A stretch of DNA of 12,696 nucleotides from assembly GCA_937959285.1 (NCBI GenBank), contig CALGAR010000119.1:1-12696 (forward strand). The letters run 5' to 3'. This DNA comes from an uncultured Bryobacterales bacterium (GTDB taxonomy: Bacteria > Acidobacteriota > Terriglobia > Bryobacterales > Bryobacteraceae). Under the pieces are notes generated by a model. That model was not told the DNA's origin and did not search any database. It saw only the letters and a program-made list of their open reading frames with translations. Of the stretch, positions 1 through 6,950 are shown piece after piece. Made by a program: the position numbers and the translations under genes. Numbering within the stretch: the first letter of the stretch is position 1; every line of letters begins with the position of its first letter.

Positions 1-1
1 G

Positions 2-745
2 GCGGCGAGCCGGGGAAAACACGTGCTGATTGAGAAACCCGGGGCGCGCAGAGCAGAAGAGCTCGATACCGTCGAGGGAGCGGCAAGGCGTGCCGGCGTA
101 TTAGTGCGAGTCGGATACAACCATCGCTATCACCGGGCGATTCGAAAGGCGAGGGAGCTTGTGGACAGCGGCGCGGTTGGGCCCCTGCTGTTCGTGCGCG
201 CCCGCTATGGACATGGAGGGCGCCCAGGTTATGAGCGAGAGTGGCGCGCCGACCCGGACATTTCAGGCGGCGGCGAGCTGCTCGACCAGGGCAGTCATCT
301 TATCGATCTTGCGCGCTGGTTCCTGGGCGATTTCCACGAGGTACGCGCAATGACCGGTACATTCTTCTGGGATATGCCGGTGGAGGACAACGCTTTCCTT
401 CTTCTCCGGACAGCGGAAGGTCAGGTAGCTTCCCTTCATGCAAGCTGGACAGAATGGAAGAACACCTTTTCCTTTGAGATCTACGGACGTACCGGGAAAC
501 TCGAAATCAGCGGGCTTGGGGGCAGTTATGGGGTCGAACGCGTGGCGCTGTATTGCATGACAAAGGAAATGGGACCTCCGCCAACGACAATCTGGGAATA
601 TCCGATGGTCGATGATTCCTGGGAACAGGAGCTGGCCGCTTTTTTCGAAGACATCCGCTCAGGCCGTCAACCCTCCCCTGGAATCTGCGATGCCCGGGCA
701 ACCCTGCGGCTCATCGACCGCGCTTACCAGGACAGCCGGACGTGA
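2..745 (+). CDS. Gfo/Idh/MocA-family NAD(P)-dependent oxidoreductase, 5' end missing
   Basis: The reading frame is already open at the window edge, so the first ~100 residues, with the Rossmann GxGxxG motif, lie upstream. The visible part starts just before the family signature GKHVLIEKP, whose Lys is the usual catalytic or substrate-binding residue. The C-terminal alpha/beta domain follows, with a GGGELLDQGSHLIDL stretch about 90 residues later that contains the conserved active-site His region. Family members oxidise or reduce hydroxyl groups of sugars, inositols or nucleotide sugars with NAD(P). The stop codon overlaps the GTG start of the heptose kinase (GTGA), so the gene belongs to the heptose operon and may modify the heptose or another sugar of the same glycan. 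The family is certain; the substrate cannot be read from sequence. An ATG-like start inside the window would leave out the coenzyme domain and is not credible. Confidence 0.9.
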   Translation, partial: AASRGKHVLIEKPGARRAEELDTVEGAARRAGVLVRVGYNHRYHRAIRKARELVDSGAVGPLLFVRARYGHGGRPGYEREWRADPDISGGGELLDQGSHLIDLARWFLGDFHEVRAMTGTFFWDMPVEDNAFLLLRTAEGQVASLHASWTEWKNTFSFEIYGRTGKLEISGLGGSYGVERVALYCMTKEMGPPPTTIWEYPMVDDSWEQELAAFFEDIRSGRQPSPGICDARATLRLIDRAYQDSRT

Positions 746-1725
746 TCATCACGAGAAGTCCTCTTCGGATTTCGCTAGGCGGCGGCGGTACGGATTTGCC
801 TTCCTTCTACCGGCAATACGGCGGATTTGTCATTGCCGCGGCGATCGATAAGTACGTCTACATCGCCCTGCACGAGACCTTCCGCCAACAGATCATCCTG
901 AAGTATTCCCGGATGGAAGTGGTCGAAAAGGTGGAGGAGATTCAGCATCCGATCGTGCGGGAAGCTCTGCGGATGATGGACATTGAGAATCCGCACCTTG
1001 AAATCGCCAGCATGTCGGATATACCGTCGGGCACGGGACTCGGGTCATCCGGAAGCTTTACCACGGCGCTATTGCGAGCGCTCCACGCCTACCGCAAGAA
1101 CTTCATCCCGCGGGAGCAACTGGCCGAACAGGCGTGCCGCATCGAAATCGACCTTTTGAAGGAGCCGGTCGGCAAGCAGGATCAGTACATCGCCTCCTTT
1201 GGAGGCCTTACCTGCCTCACCATCGATCGCGGCGGGGAGGTTCTTGTCGAGCCGCTTAAGATCCCGGCGGAAGCGCTTCATAATCTGGAAGATAATCTGC
1301 TGCTTTTCTTTACCGGTTTCACCCGGTCCGCTTCCGACCTGCTGCGAGATCAGGACAGAAGGAGCCGCGACGGCGACCGCGAGATGCTGGCAAATCTGCA
1401 TTTCATCAAGGAGCTTGGCCTGGAGTCGCGCGCGGCGCTCGAGTCCGGAGATCTTCAAAGGTACGCCGAACTCATGCACGTGCACTGGCAGCACAAGAGG
1501 CAGCGAATGCCCGGAATGAGCAATTCCTGCATCGACCGCTACTACGAACTGGCGCGCGATAACGGAGCTCTCGGAGGGAAACTCATCGGAGCGGGAGGCG
1601 GCGGTTTCCTGATGTTCTATTCAGAGCACAAGACCCATTTACGGCGCGTCCTTTGCGAGGCGGGCCTCCGGGAAGTGCGCCTCCGCGTCGACTTCTCAGG
1701 CACCACGGTGATTTCGCAAACATGA
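742..1725 (+). CDS. hddA: GHMP kinase, D-glycero-D-manno-heptose 7-phosphate kinase (HddA-like)
   Basis: A 327-residue protein with the three GHMP-kinase motifs: an N-terminal RSPLRISLGGGGTDLPSF segment (residues 5-22), the ATP-binding loop PSGTGLGSSGSF (95-106) and the C-terminal GAGGGGF (283-289). VGKQDQY (143-149) is typical of the sugar-1-kinase branch. HddA kinases phosphorylate the anomeric carbon of D-glycero-D-manno-heptose 7-phosphate with ATP in the cytoplasm, giving the alpha-1,7-bisphosphate. The GTG start at 742 overlaps the preceding TGA stop in GTGA, and the stop overlaps the next start in ATGA, so translation is probably coupled on both sides. The following nucleotidyltransferase, SIS and GmhB-like genes support a heptose rather than a fucose or galactose role. 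A related sugar kinase such as an L-fucose kinase is the main alternative. Confidence 0.88.
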   Translation: MIITRSPLRISLGGGGTDLPSFYRQYGGFVIAAAIDKYVYIALHETFRQQIILKYSRMEVVEKVEEIQHPIVREALRMMDIENPHLEIASMSDIPSGTGLGSSGSFTTALLRALHAYRKNFIPREQLAEQACRIEIDLLKEPVGKQDQYIASFGGLTCLTIDRGGEVLVEPLKIPAEALHNLEDNLLLFFTGFTRSASDLLRDQDRRSRDGDREMLANLHFIKELGLESRAALESGDLQRYAELMHVHWQHKRQRMPGMSNSCIDRYYELARDNGALGGKLIGAGGGGFLMFYSEHKTHLRRVLCEAGLREVRLRVDFSGTTVISQT

Positions 1726-2408
1726 TGCTGCCCGTCGCGATCCTGGCGGGAGGCCTGGCGACGCGCCTCCGACCTCTGACCGATTCCATTCCCAAATCGC
1801 TTGTGCCGGTGAATGGCGAACCGTTCATCGCCTGGCAACTGCGGCTCCTTAAGAAGTCCGGCTTCACGCAAGTGGTCCTTTGCGTGGGACACCTTGGCCA
1901 AATGGTGCAGGATTTCGTCGGCAGCGGCTCCCAGTTCGGCCTTGACGTGACTTACTCCTATGACGGCCCAAGGCTCCAGGGAACAGGAGGCGCCATCCGC
2001 AATGCCCTGCCCCTGCTTGGCGGCCGGTTCTTCGTCCTCTACGGCGATTCCTACCTGCTTTGTGATTACTCGTCGGTTCAGGAAGCGTTTGAGCGATCTG
2101 GAAAACTGGCGCTGATGACGGTCTATCGCAATCAAAACTGTTGGGACACGAGCAACGTCGAATTTGCCGGTGGACGCATCCTTGCCTACGATAAGATCAA
2201 CCGAACGGATCGTATGGCACACATCGATTACGGACTTGGGGTCTTTGATGCCCGCGCTTTTGAGGAGCCGGGGGCAGACCTTGCCTGCGTCTATCAGAGC
2301 CTGTTGCGAAAAGACCAGCTTGCAGCCTGGGAGATCCATGAGCGCTTCTACGAGATCGGCTCGCTCCAAGGCATCGAGGATCTTTCTGCGTATCTCCGGG
2401 AGCAATGA
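1722..2408 (+). CDS. hddC: Sugar-phosphate nucleotidyltransferase, likely GDP-heptose forming (HddC-like)
   Basis: A 228-residue NTP-transferase. The nucleotide-binding signature LAGGLATRLRPLT runs over residues 8-20 and is followed by the PKS motif (24-26). GTGGAIRNAL lies at 87-96 and the metal-binding YGDS at 107-110. The short length, with no C-terminal left-handed beta-helix, fits the HddC/RmlA-short group. By context it would join D-glycero-alpha-D-manno-heptose 1-phosphate to a nucleoside triphosphate, GTP in the known HddC pathway; the sequence alone does not settle the base. The start at 1722 is chosen because it forms an ATGA overlap with the kinase stop and sits directly before the conserved core. 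The frame is open further upstream to 1653, but that part is antisense-like and arginine/proline rich. The gene ends in another ATGA overlap. Confidence 0.85.
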   Translation: MMLPVAILAGGLATRLRPLTDSIPKSLVPVNGEPFIAWQLRLLKKSGFTQVVLCVGHLGQMVQDFVGSGSQFGLDVTYSYDGPRLQGTGGAIRNALPLLGGRFFVLYGDSYLLCDYSSVQEAFERSGKLALMTVYRNQNCWDTSNVEFAGGRILAYDKINRTDRMAHIDYGLGVFDARAFEEPGADLACVYQSLLRKDQLAAWEIHERFYEIGSLQGIEDLSAYLREQ

Positions 2409-3001
2409 ATTTCGTCCGCCAGTACCTTCAGGAGACCCAAGCCATTCTTGCCCAGTTGGATGCAGAGGCCATTGAGTCCCTGGCGCGGCTGGTGCACGAA
2501 ACGAGGGCGAACGGCGGACGGGTCTTCGTACTTGGCGTAGGCGGAAGCGCGGCAAACGCTTCCCACTTCGTCAATGATCTGCGGAAGATCTGCCGCATCG
2601 AGGCGTATGCTCCGACCGACAACGTCAGCGAGCTTACAGCCCGTACGAACGACGAGGGCTGGCCCAGCGTCTTTGAGGCGTGGCTTCGCGTGAGCAGACT
2701 TCGGTCCTCCGATATGGTCTTCGTTCTCTCCGTCGGAGGCGGAAGTGTCGAAAAGAATGTCAGCCCCAATCTGGTCGCGGCGCTCTGCTATGCGAAGGAA
2801 CTGGGCGCGCGGATCGGAGGCGTTGTCGGCCGCGATGGAGGATACACAGCCACAGTCGCTCACGCATGCGTGCTGATTCCTACGATCAATGCGGAGCGCA
2901 TCACGCCTCATTCCGAGGCTCTGCAGGCAGTGGTCTGCCACCTGCTGGTTTCTCATCCCAGCCTGCAAAGGGCTGCCACAAAGTGGGAGTCGGTTCGGTG
3001 A
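2405..3001 (+). CDS. SIS-domain protein, phosphoheptose isomerase-like (GmhA family)
   Basis: A 198-residue SIS-fold protein. GVGGSAANASHF (residues 44-55) corresponds to the GNGGS phosphosugar loop of GmhA, and LSVGGGS (109-114 region) stands where GmhA has STSGNS. By context it should supply sedoheptulose 7-phosphate isomerisation to D-glycero-D-manno-heptose 7-phosphate, the first step of heptose synthesis. The active-site region is not a good match to E. coli GmhA. Glu65 aligns with Asp58 here. The His180 region reads SEALQAVVCHLL (170-181), where the register is ambiguous and Cys178 or His179 would replace the catalytic His. I therefore call it GmhA-like and leave the symbol empty. The start and stop are both inside 4-base overlaps with neighbours, so it belongs to the same transcript as the kinase and phosphatase. 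Confidence 0.82.
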   Translation: MNFVRQYLQETQAILAQLDAEAIESLARLVHETRANGGRVFVLGVGGSAANASHFVNDLRKICRIEAYAPTDNVSELTARTNDEGWPSVFEAWLRVSRLRSSDMVFVLSVGGGSVEKNVSPNLVAALCYAKELGARIGGVVGRDGGYTATVAHACVLIPTINAERITPHSEALQAVVCHLLVSHPSLQRAATKWESVR

Positions 3002-3537
3002 ACCGTGCGGTCTTCCTCGATCGCGACGGCGTACTGAATCAAACAATTCTCAGGGACGGCAAACCGTATCCGCCGCAAACCGCGTCCGAAGTAAGGATCG
3101 TCGACGGAGCGGCGCAAGCCCTCTCCCAATTGAAGAAAGCCGGATTTCTGCTCATCTGCGTCACGAATCAACCCGACGTCGCCCGCGGACAGCAGAGCAA
3201 AGCGAACGTCGAGCGGATTCACGCAGCGTTGCTGCAGACACTGCCCCTCGACGCCCTCTACTGCTGCTACCACGATGACGTCGACGACTGTGAGTGCCGC
3301 AAGCCAAAGCCCGGGATGCTGCTTGCCGCAGCGCGAGACTACTGCATCGACCTTGCGGAAAGCTTCTTAGTTGGCGACCGTTGGCGGGATATTGACGCGA
3401 GCCGAAACGCTGGTTGCAGGTCTGTGCTAATCGATCATCACTATCAGGAGAAAGCACCAGCGGCGCCGCCTGACGCCCGCGTCGCCTCGCTCCAGGAGGC
3501 CGTTGATTGGATCCTTGGTCAGGCGCGTTCCAGGTAG
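2998..3537 (+). CDS. gmhB: D-glycero-D-manno-heptose 1,7-bisphosphate 7-phosphatase (GmhB-like, HAD)
   Basis: A 179-residue HAD phosphatase. Motif I is FLDRDGVLN with nucleophile Asp8 and Asp10. Motif II is CVTNQ (54-58). A lysine lies in CRKPKPGM (100-107), and the acidic motif is VGDRWRDID (125-133). The zinc site typical of GmhB is present as Cys90-x-His92 and Cys98-x-Cys100, with a shorter linker than I recall for E. coli GmhB. The enzyme removes the C7 phosphate from heptose 1,7-bisphosphate between the kinase and nucleotidyltransferase steps. The GTG start at 2998 overlaps the SIS gene stop in GTGA and sits just before the conserved FLDRDG. Upstream open frame is a shadow of the SIS gene. 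The 3' end runs 19 bases into the convergent efp gene. HisB-type histidinol phosphatase is the alternative, disfavoured by context. Confidence 0.87.
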   Translation: MNRAVFLDRDGVLNQTILRDGKPYPPQTASEVRIVDGAAQALSQLKKAGFLLICVTNQPDVARGQQSKANVERIHAALLQTLPLDALYCCYHDDVDDCECRKPKPGMLLAAARDYCIDLAESFLVGDRWRDIDASRNAGCRSVLIDHHYQEKAPAAPPDARVASLQEAVDWILGQARSR

Positions 3538-4076
3538 GTGCCTTCCGCCGTATTGACGCGAATTTTCTCGCCCACGTTAATGAAGGACGGCACTTGCACA
3601 ACGAGGCCCGTTTCGAGCTTTGCGGGTTTGCCGACGTTTGATACGGTGGCACCTTTGAGGCCCGGCTCGGTCTCCACGACGGTCAAATCCACGGTGGGCG
3701 GCAGTTCGACGCTGATCGGCTTCCCTTCGTAAAACTCCACCGTTACGCGCAACTGAGGAATGAGGTAATTCACCGCCTCTCCGAGGATGTCCTTGGTGAA
3801 GTGCATCTGCTCGTAGTTTTCTGAGTTCATGAAGTAGTAGTACTCGCCATCATCGTAGAGGTACTCCATCTCATGCTCTTCGAGCACTGCCTTCTCCACC
3901 CGATCTTCCGAAGCAAAGCGATGCTCGATCATAGCTCCGTTGCGCAGATTGCGCATCTTCGCCTGGACGAACCCTCGCAAATTACCGGGAGTCCTGTGCT
4001 CCGTCTTGAAGATCGAGTACAGCTCGTTGTTGAACTTGATCACCATCCCCGGGCGCAATTGAGTAGCTGAAATCAT
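3519..4076 (-). CDS. efp: Translation elongation factor P, Asn-loop type
   Basis: A full-length 185-residue EF-P with three domains: a KOW-like N-terminal domain, a central OB domain (YYYFMNSENYEQ, about 82-93) and the C-terminal signature DPGLKG-like ETEPGLKGATVSNVGKPA. EF-P binds ribosomes stalled at polyproline stretches and promotes peptide bond formation. In E. coli the loop KPGKGQAF carries Lys34, which is beta-lysylated. Here the loop is TPGNLRGF, with Asn32 at that position, so neither the EpmA (Lys) nor EarP (Arg) modification can apply. The rest of the fold is intact. A GGAG ribosome binding site lies at 4088-4091, 11 bases before the ATG. A TATAAT -10 box lies at 4115-4120. The 3' end overlaps the convergent phosphatase gene by 19 bases. 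Confidence 0.96.
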   Translation of the reverse strand: MISATQLRPGMVIKFNNELYSIFKTEHRTPGNLRGFVQAKMRNLRNGAMIEHRFASEDRVEKAVLEEHEMEYLYDDGEYYYFMNSENYEQMHFTKDILGEAVNYLIPQLRVTVEFYEGKPISVELPPTVDLTVVETEPGLKGATVSNVGKPAKLETGLVVQVPSFINVGEKIRVNTAEGTYLERA

Positions 4077-4390
4077 TCGCTAGGCAACTCCATAATTGGT
4101 TTGACAATACCGGAATTATAAGTTTAGCAGCTTGGTTCTTCTCTTGGCGCTCATGAGGGATGATGGTGGATGAGGGATGCCGGATAAAGACCGGAGGCGA
4201 GGACTGCAATATTGAGTTGTGAAGGACGCATTCAACGGTAGGCCATTGTGAATTCAAAAAGTCGCGAAACGTCTGCTGTCGCCTCCAGCCGGCTCCGCGC
4301 GCGGCCCAACCAACCTAAACCTCGTGATCTCAACGATTTTGAGAATCCGCGAAAGGCGAGTGCGGTTGCAGCCGCCCTCCGATATCACGT
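4077..4390. other. Non-coding divergent region between efp and guaB
   Basis: These 314 bases hold no credible gene. They contain the efp promoter at the left. A 10-base direct repeat, ATGAGGGATG, occurs at 4153-4162 and 4170-4179 in a purine-rich patch. A weak imperfect hairpin lies at 4326-4347 (GATCTCAA paired with TTGAGAATC, one bulged A). The guaB promoter must be here, but no convincing -35/-10 pair was found on the + strand. An open frame on the - strand (3982-4257) overlaps the efp start region and has no family features, so it was left out. Confidence 0.6.
4115..4120 (-). promoter_or_regulatory. -10 box of the efp promoter
   Basis: Read on the - strand these bases are TATAAT, a perfect sigma-70 -10 hexamer, 38 bases before the efp ATG. 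Transcription would start near 4108, giving a leader of about 30 bases that includes GGAG at 4088-4091. At 16-18 bases upstream the -35 region (around 4137-4144) is poor, so this would be a promoter carried mainly by its -10 element. Confidence 0.5.
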
Positions 4391-5869
4391 ATGATGGGGT
4401 TTCCCCATATGGTTCCTGATTGCATACCGGAGGGTCTCACTTTTGACGACGTGATTCTCGTTCCGGCGCGAAGCTCGGTCGTACCGTCCGAGGTCGATAC
4501 GCGAACCTGGTTCACCCGGGACATTGCTTTAAACATCCCGATTGTCAGTGCGGCGATGGATACGGTTACGGAGTCGCACATGGCAATCGCGCTTGCCCAA
4601 CAGGGCGGTATTGGCATTATCCACCGCAACATGTCGATCGAGCGGCAAGCGGAAGAGGTGGACCGCGTAAAGCGGAGCGAAAGCGGCATGATCGTCGACC
4701 CGGTGACGATCGAACCCACGCAAAAAATTTCCGACGCCCTCGAGGTCATGAAGCGGTACCGTATCTCGGGCGTGCCAGTGACCCGGAACGGCAAGCTTGT
4801 CGGTATTCTGACCAACCGGGACCTTCGCTTTGAGACCCGGTACGACCTGCCCGTGGAAACGGTGATGACGAAGGAGAACTTGATTACCGTTCCAGTTGGC
4901 ACGACGCTCGAGGAAGCGGAGAAGATCCTTCACAAGCACCGCATTGAGAAGCTGCTCGTCGTGGATGACGAGTACAACCTCAAAGGCCTCATCACCGTCA
5001 AGGACATCCAGAAAAAGCTGAAGTATCCGAACGCAGCCAAGGACTCGCAGGGACGGCTGCGCGTTGGAGCGGCGCTGGGCGCCACCGGAGACTTTCTGGA
5101 GCGCGCCCAGGAGCTCGTGCGTAAGAAGGTGGATGTCCTCGTAATCGACACCGCGCACGGTCACAGCACCAAGGTGATGGACGCGATCGTCGCGCTGAAG
5201 CGCGCGCTGCCCGACGTCAACCTCGTAGCTGGAAACGTCGCGACTTACGAAGGCGCCAGAGATCTGGTGGCGCTCGGTGTGGACGGCGTAAAGGTGGGTA
5301 TCGGACCCGGCTCGATCTGCACAACGCGTGTTGTATCGGGAGCCGGAGTACCTCAGATCACAGCGATTGCAGAGTGCGCCAAAGCCACCCGAGGGACGGG
5401 CGTACCGCTGATCTCGGACGGCGGCATCAAGTTCTCCGGCGATATCACGAAAGCTATCGCAGCCGGCGCCGATACCGTCATGATCGGCAGCCTGCTCGCC
5501 GGGACCGAAGAGAGCCCGGGCGAAACCATCCTGTATCAGGGAAGAACTTTCAAGAGCTATCGCGGCATGGGGTCTCTGGGAGCCATGAGCCAGGGCAGCG
5601 CTGACCGCTATTCCCAGGATGCGAGCGGAAAGATGGTACCCGAGGGCATTGAAGGCAGAGTCCCCTACAAGGGAATGCTCGCGGATCTCGTCTATCAGCT
5701 CGTGGGAGGCCTGAAATCGGGGATGGGCTACTGCGGTACGGCGACCATCGCGGAATTGCAGGAACGCGCCCGTTTCCTTCGTGTCAGCATGGCGGGCCTG
5801 CGAGAGAGCCACGTCCACGACGTCATCATCACGAAGGAAGCGCCCAACTACCGCCTGGAGCAGGGCTGA
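4391..5869 (+). CDS. guaB: Inosine-5'-monophosphate dehydrogenase
   Basis: A 492-residue IMP dehydrogenase, which oxidises IMP to XMP with NAD+, the committed step of GMP synthesis in the cytoplasm. Conserved features in order: EGLTFDDVILVPA (14-26), SAAMDTVTE (53-61), two CBS domains inserted at about 98-210, the catalytic loop GIGPGSICTTR with Cys310, SDGGIKFSGDI (342-352), the flap region EGRVPYKG (421-428), and GYCGTATI (446-453). Length is normal for the full CBS-containing form. The start is uncertain: ATG at 4391, 4394 or 4409 are all in frame and none has a strong ribosome binding site. The start at 4409 would give MVPDCIPEGL, closest to the usual N-terminus. The gene is divergent from efp and convergent with the aldolase gene, so it is probably transcribed alone. 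Confidence 0.97.
   Translation: MMGFPHMVPDCIPEGLTFDDVILVPARSSVVPSEVDTRTWFTRDIALNIPIVSAAMDTVTESHMAIALAQQGGIGIIHRNMSIERQAEEVDRVKRSESGMIVDPVTIEPTQKISDALEVMKRYRISGVPVTRNGKLVGILTNRDLRFETRYDLPVETVMTKENLITVPVGTTLEEAEKILHKHRIEKLLVVDDEYNLKGLITVKDIQKKLKYPNAAKDSQGRLRVGAALGATGDFLERAQELVRKKVDVLVIDTAHGHSTKVMDAIVALKRALPDVNLVAGNVATYEGARDLVALGVDGVKVGIGPGSICTTRVVSGAGVPQITAIAECAKATRGTGVPLISDGGIKFSGDITKAIAAGADTVMIGSLLAGTEESPGETILYQGRTFKSYRGMGSLGAMSQGSADRYSQDASGKMVPEGIEGRVPYKGMLADLVYQLVGGLKSGMGYCGTATIAELQERARFLRVSMAGLRESHVHDVIITKEAPNYRLEQG
4394..4408 (+). repeat. Small hairpin over the guaB translation start
   Basis: ATGGGG (4394-4399) and CCCCAT (4403-4408) are a perfect 6-base inverted repeat around a TTT loop. 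It lies inside the first codons if guaB starts at 4391, or directly before the ATG if it starts at 4409. In the second case it contains the only weak Shine-Dalgarno-like run (GGGG). The structure is clear; a regulatory role is only a possibility. Confidence 0.4.
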
Positions 5870-5902
5870 TTCCTACGGGCGCCTTCGCAAGGAACTAAGC
5901 TT

Positions 5903-5935
5903 AAGGCGAGGAGGGGCTCACGCCCCTACCGCCTT
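5903..5935. terminator. Hairpin between convergent guaB and aldolase genes, possible bidirectional terminator
   Basis: AGGGGC (5912-5917) and GCCCCT (5922-5927) pair perfectly around a 4-base loop. After a small internal loop, AAGGCG (5903-5908) pairs with CGCCTT (5930-5935). The loop contains the aldolase stop codon, so the right arm is inside that gene. The guaB stop is 33 bases before it. There is no clean T-tract on either side; the + strand continues with only a few Ts. A terminator shared by the two convergent genes is plausible but not proven. Confidence 0.4.
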
Positions 5936-6586
5936 CATTTCATTCCGCGCTTTGGCAATCACGTCCAGATACTGCCGCGCGCGGTCCTCGATGAGATCGT
6001 AGCGATTCTCCTTGATCAGCTTGGGATCGACGAGTTCGCCGCCTACGGCGACTGCGCAGGCACCCGCCTTGAGGAAATCGCCCGCTGTTTCCAGGTTCAC
6101 GCCCCCCGTCGGGCACATTTCGATCTGCGGGAACGGTCCTTTCAGCGCCTTAATGTACTTTGCACCGCCCATGTTGCCGCAGGGAAATACCTTGACGATA
6201 TCCGCCCCTGCCTCCCAGGCCGTCAGCACCTCCGTCGGCGTCAGTGCCCCCGGCATGATGACCTTCGAATAGCGCTTGACCATCTCGATGGTGGAGAGCT
6301 TGAGGTTGGGCGTCACGAAAAAATTGGCGCCGGCGAGCATGCAGATGCGGGCTGTTTCAGGATCAAGAACCGTACCGGCGCCAAGCATAATCTTATCGCC
6401 GAACTGGTCCGCGACTTTCTCCAGCGCCTTCACAGCCCCGGGCACTGTCATCGTGATTTCCGCCGCCCGGATGCCGCCTTTGTAAATCGCTTCGATTGCC
6501 TTGATCGCGGCTTCTGCCGTCGGAGTGCGGACAACGGGCACGATCCCGATTTCCGTAATTGAGGAGAGTATGGTTTCTTTCTTCAT
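5918..6586 (-). CDS. 2-keto-3-deoxy-6-phospho-gluconate/galactonate aldolase
   Basis: A 222-residue class I aldolase of the KDPG/KHG family. It cleaves 2-keto-3-deoxy-6-phospho sugar acids into pyruvate and glyceraldehyde 3-phosphate. The Schiff-base lysine is Lys132 in DIVKVFPCGN and the general-base glutamate is Glu43 in AAEITMT. Also present are GAGTVLD (69-75), VTPN (91-94) and the phosphate-site TGGV (160-163). Where E. coli Eda has Arg49 this protein has Thr47, which resembles the DgoA branch more than Eda; with the DgoD-like gene two genes upstream this favours a KDPGal role. The start at 6586 is chosen because the ATG overlaps the GerW stop as ATGA and begins the family core. An upstream GTG at 6622 would add 12 unneeded residues. 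KDPG specificity remains possible, so no symbol is given. Confidence 0.92.
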   Translation of the reverse strand: MKKETILSSITEIGIVPVVRTPTAEAAIKAIEAIYKGGIRAAEITMTVPGAVKALEKVADQFGDKIMLGAGTVLDPETARICMLAGANFFVTPNLKLSTIEMVKRYSKVIMPGALTPTEVLTAWEAGADIVKVFPCGNMGGAKYIKALKGPFPQIEMCPTGGVNLETAGDFLKAGACAVAVGGELVDPKLIKENRYDLIEDRARQYLDVIAKARNEMKAVGA

Positions 6587-6945
6587 CGTTTTTCCGATCT
6601 TATCAAGGCGCGATGTTTGCACCGGGCGAGCAACATCCCTGTCAGGACCCCGGCTGCAAATACGGCGGCCATTCGTTTTGGATCATAGGCGGCAATGAAC
6701 CGCGTACCCTGCGGAGTTACCTCCACCACGCCTGCAGGACAGGTGGACACGCCCCCGCCGCCTCCGCCGCCCTCCTCGGCCTCGGCCTTACCCTTGCCAG
6801 CGCCCGCACCAAAGCCATAGGAGACTCTGGCGACAGGGATGATTGTCCGGTCCCCCGCCTGAATCGGATCGCCGTACACCGACTTCACGGTCGCGCTGCC
6901 GTGAAGCCGGTCAGTAATAGTTTCCAGGATTTCTCGAGCAGTCAC
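6583..6945 (-). CDS. GerW/YtfJ-family protein
   Basis: A 120-residue protein of the family named for the Bacillus spore germination protein GerW (YtfJ). The match rests on the pattern VKSVYGDPIQAGDRTIIPVA (20-39), the VSYGFGAGAGKG stretch (41-52), a polyglycine linker (59-65), and the closing block VVEVTPQGTRFIAAY (73-87). The C-terminal hydrophobic segment (about 92-107) is followed by a basic tail and could touch a membrane. The molecular function of the family is not known, and nothing here indicates a spore former. The GTG start at 6945 follows a strong AGGAGG site by 5 bases. The stop overlaps the aldolase start in ATGA, so the two are probably translated together. The dehydratase gene ends 42 bases upstream. 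Confidence 0.83.
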   Translation of the reverse strand: MTAREILETITDRLHGSATVKSVYGDPIQAGDRTIIPVARVSYGFGAGAGKGKAEAEEGGGGGGGVSTCPAGVVEVTPQGTRFIAAYDPKRMAAVFAAGVLTGMLLARCKHRALIRSEKR

Positions 6946-6950
6946 ACGGA

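Noticed and set aside
1617..2555. 312-codon - strand frame across the kinase and nucleotidyltransferase genes
   Set aside because: Low-complexity Arg/Pro/Ser-rich translation with no domain, fully covered by two recognisable + strand genes.
4101..4106. Perfect TTGACA as a -35 box for guaB
   Set aside because: No acceptable -10 box lies 15-18 bases downstream, and it is almost 300 bases from guaB; it falls within the efp leader on the other strand.
4153..4179. ATGAGGGATG direct repeats as a regulator site or start of a repeat array
   Set aside because: Only two copies in a purine-rich patch; nothing distinguishes them from chance or simple-sequence drift.
4529..5818. Long open frame on the - strand inside guaB (429 codons)
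   Set aside because: It is the antisense of a very well conserved IMP dehydrogenase, has no family motifs, and is a by-product of GC-rich codon use.
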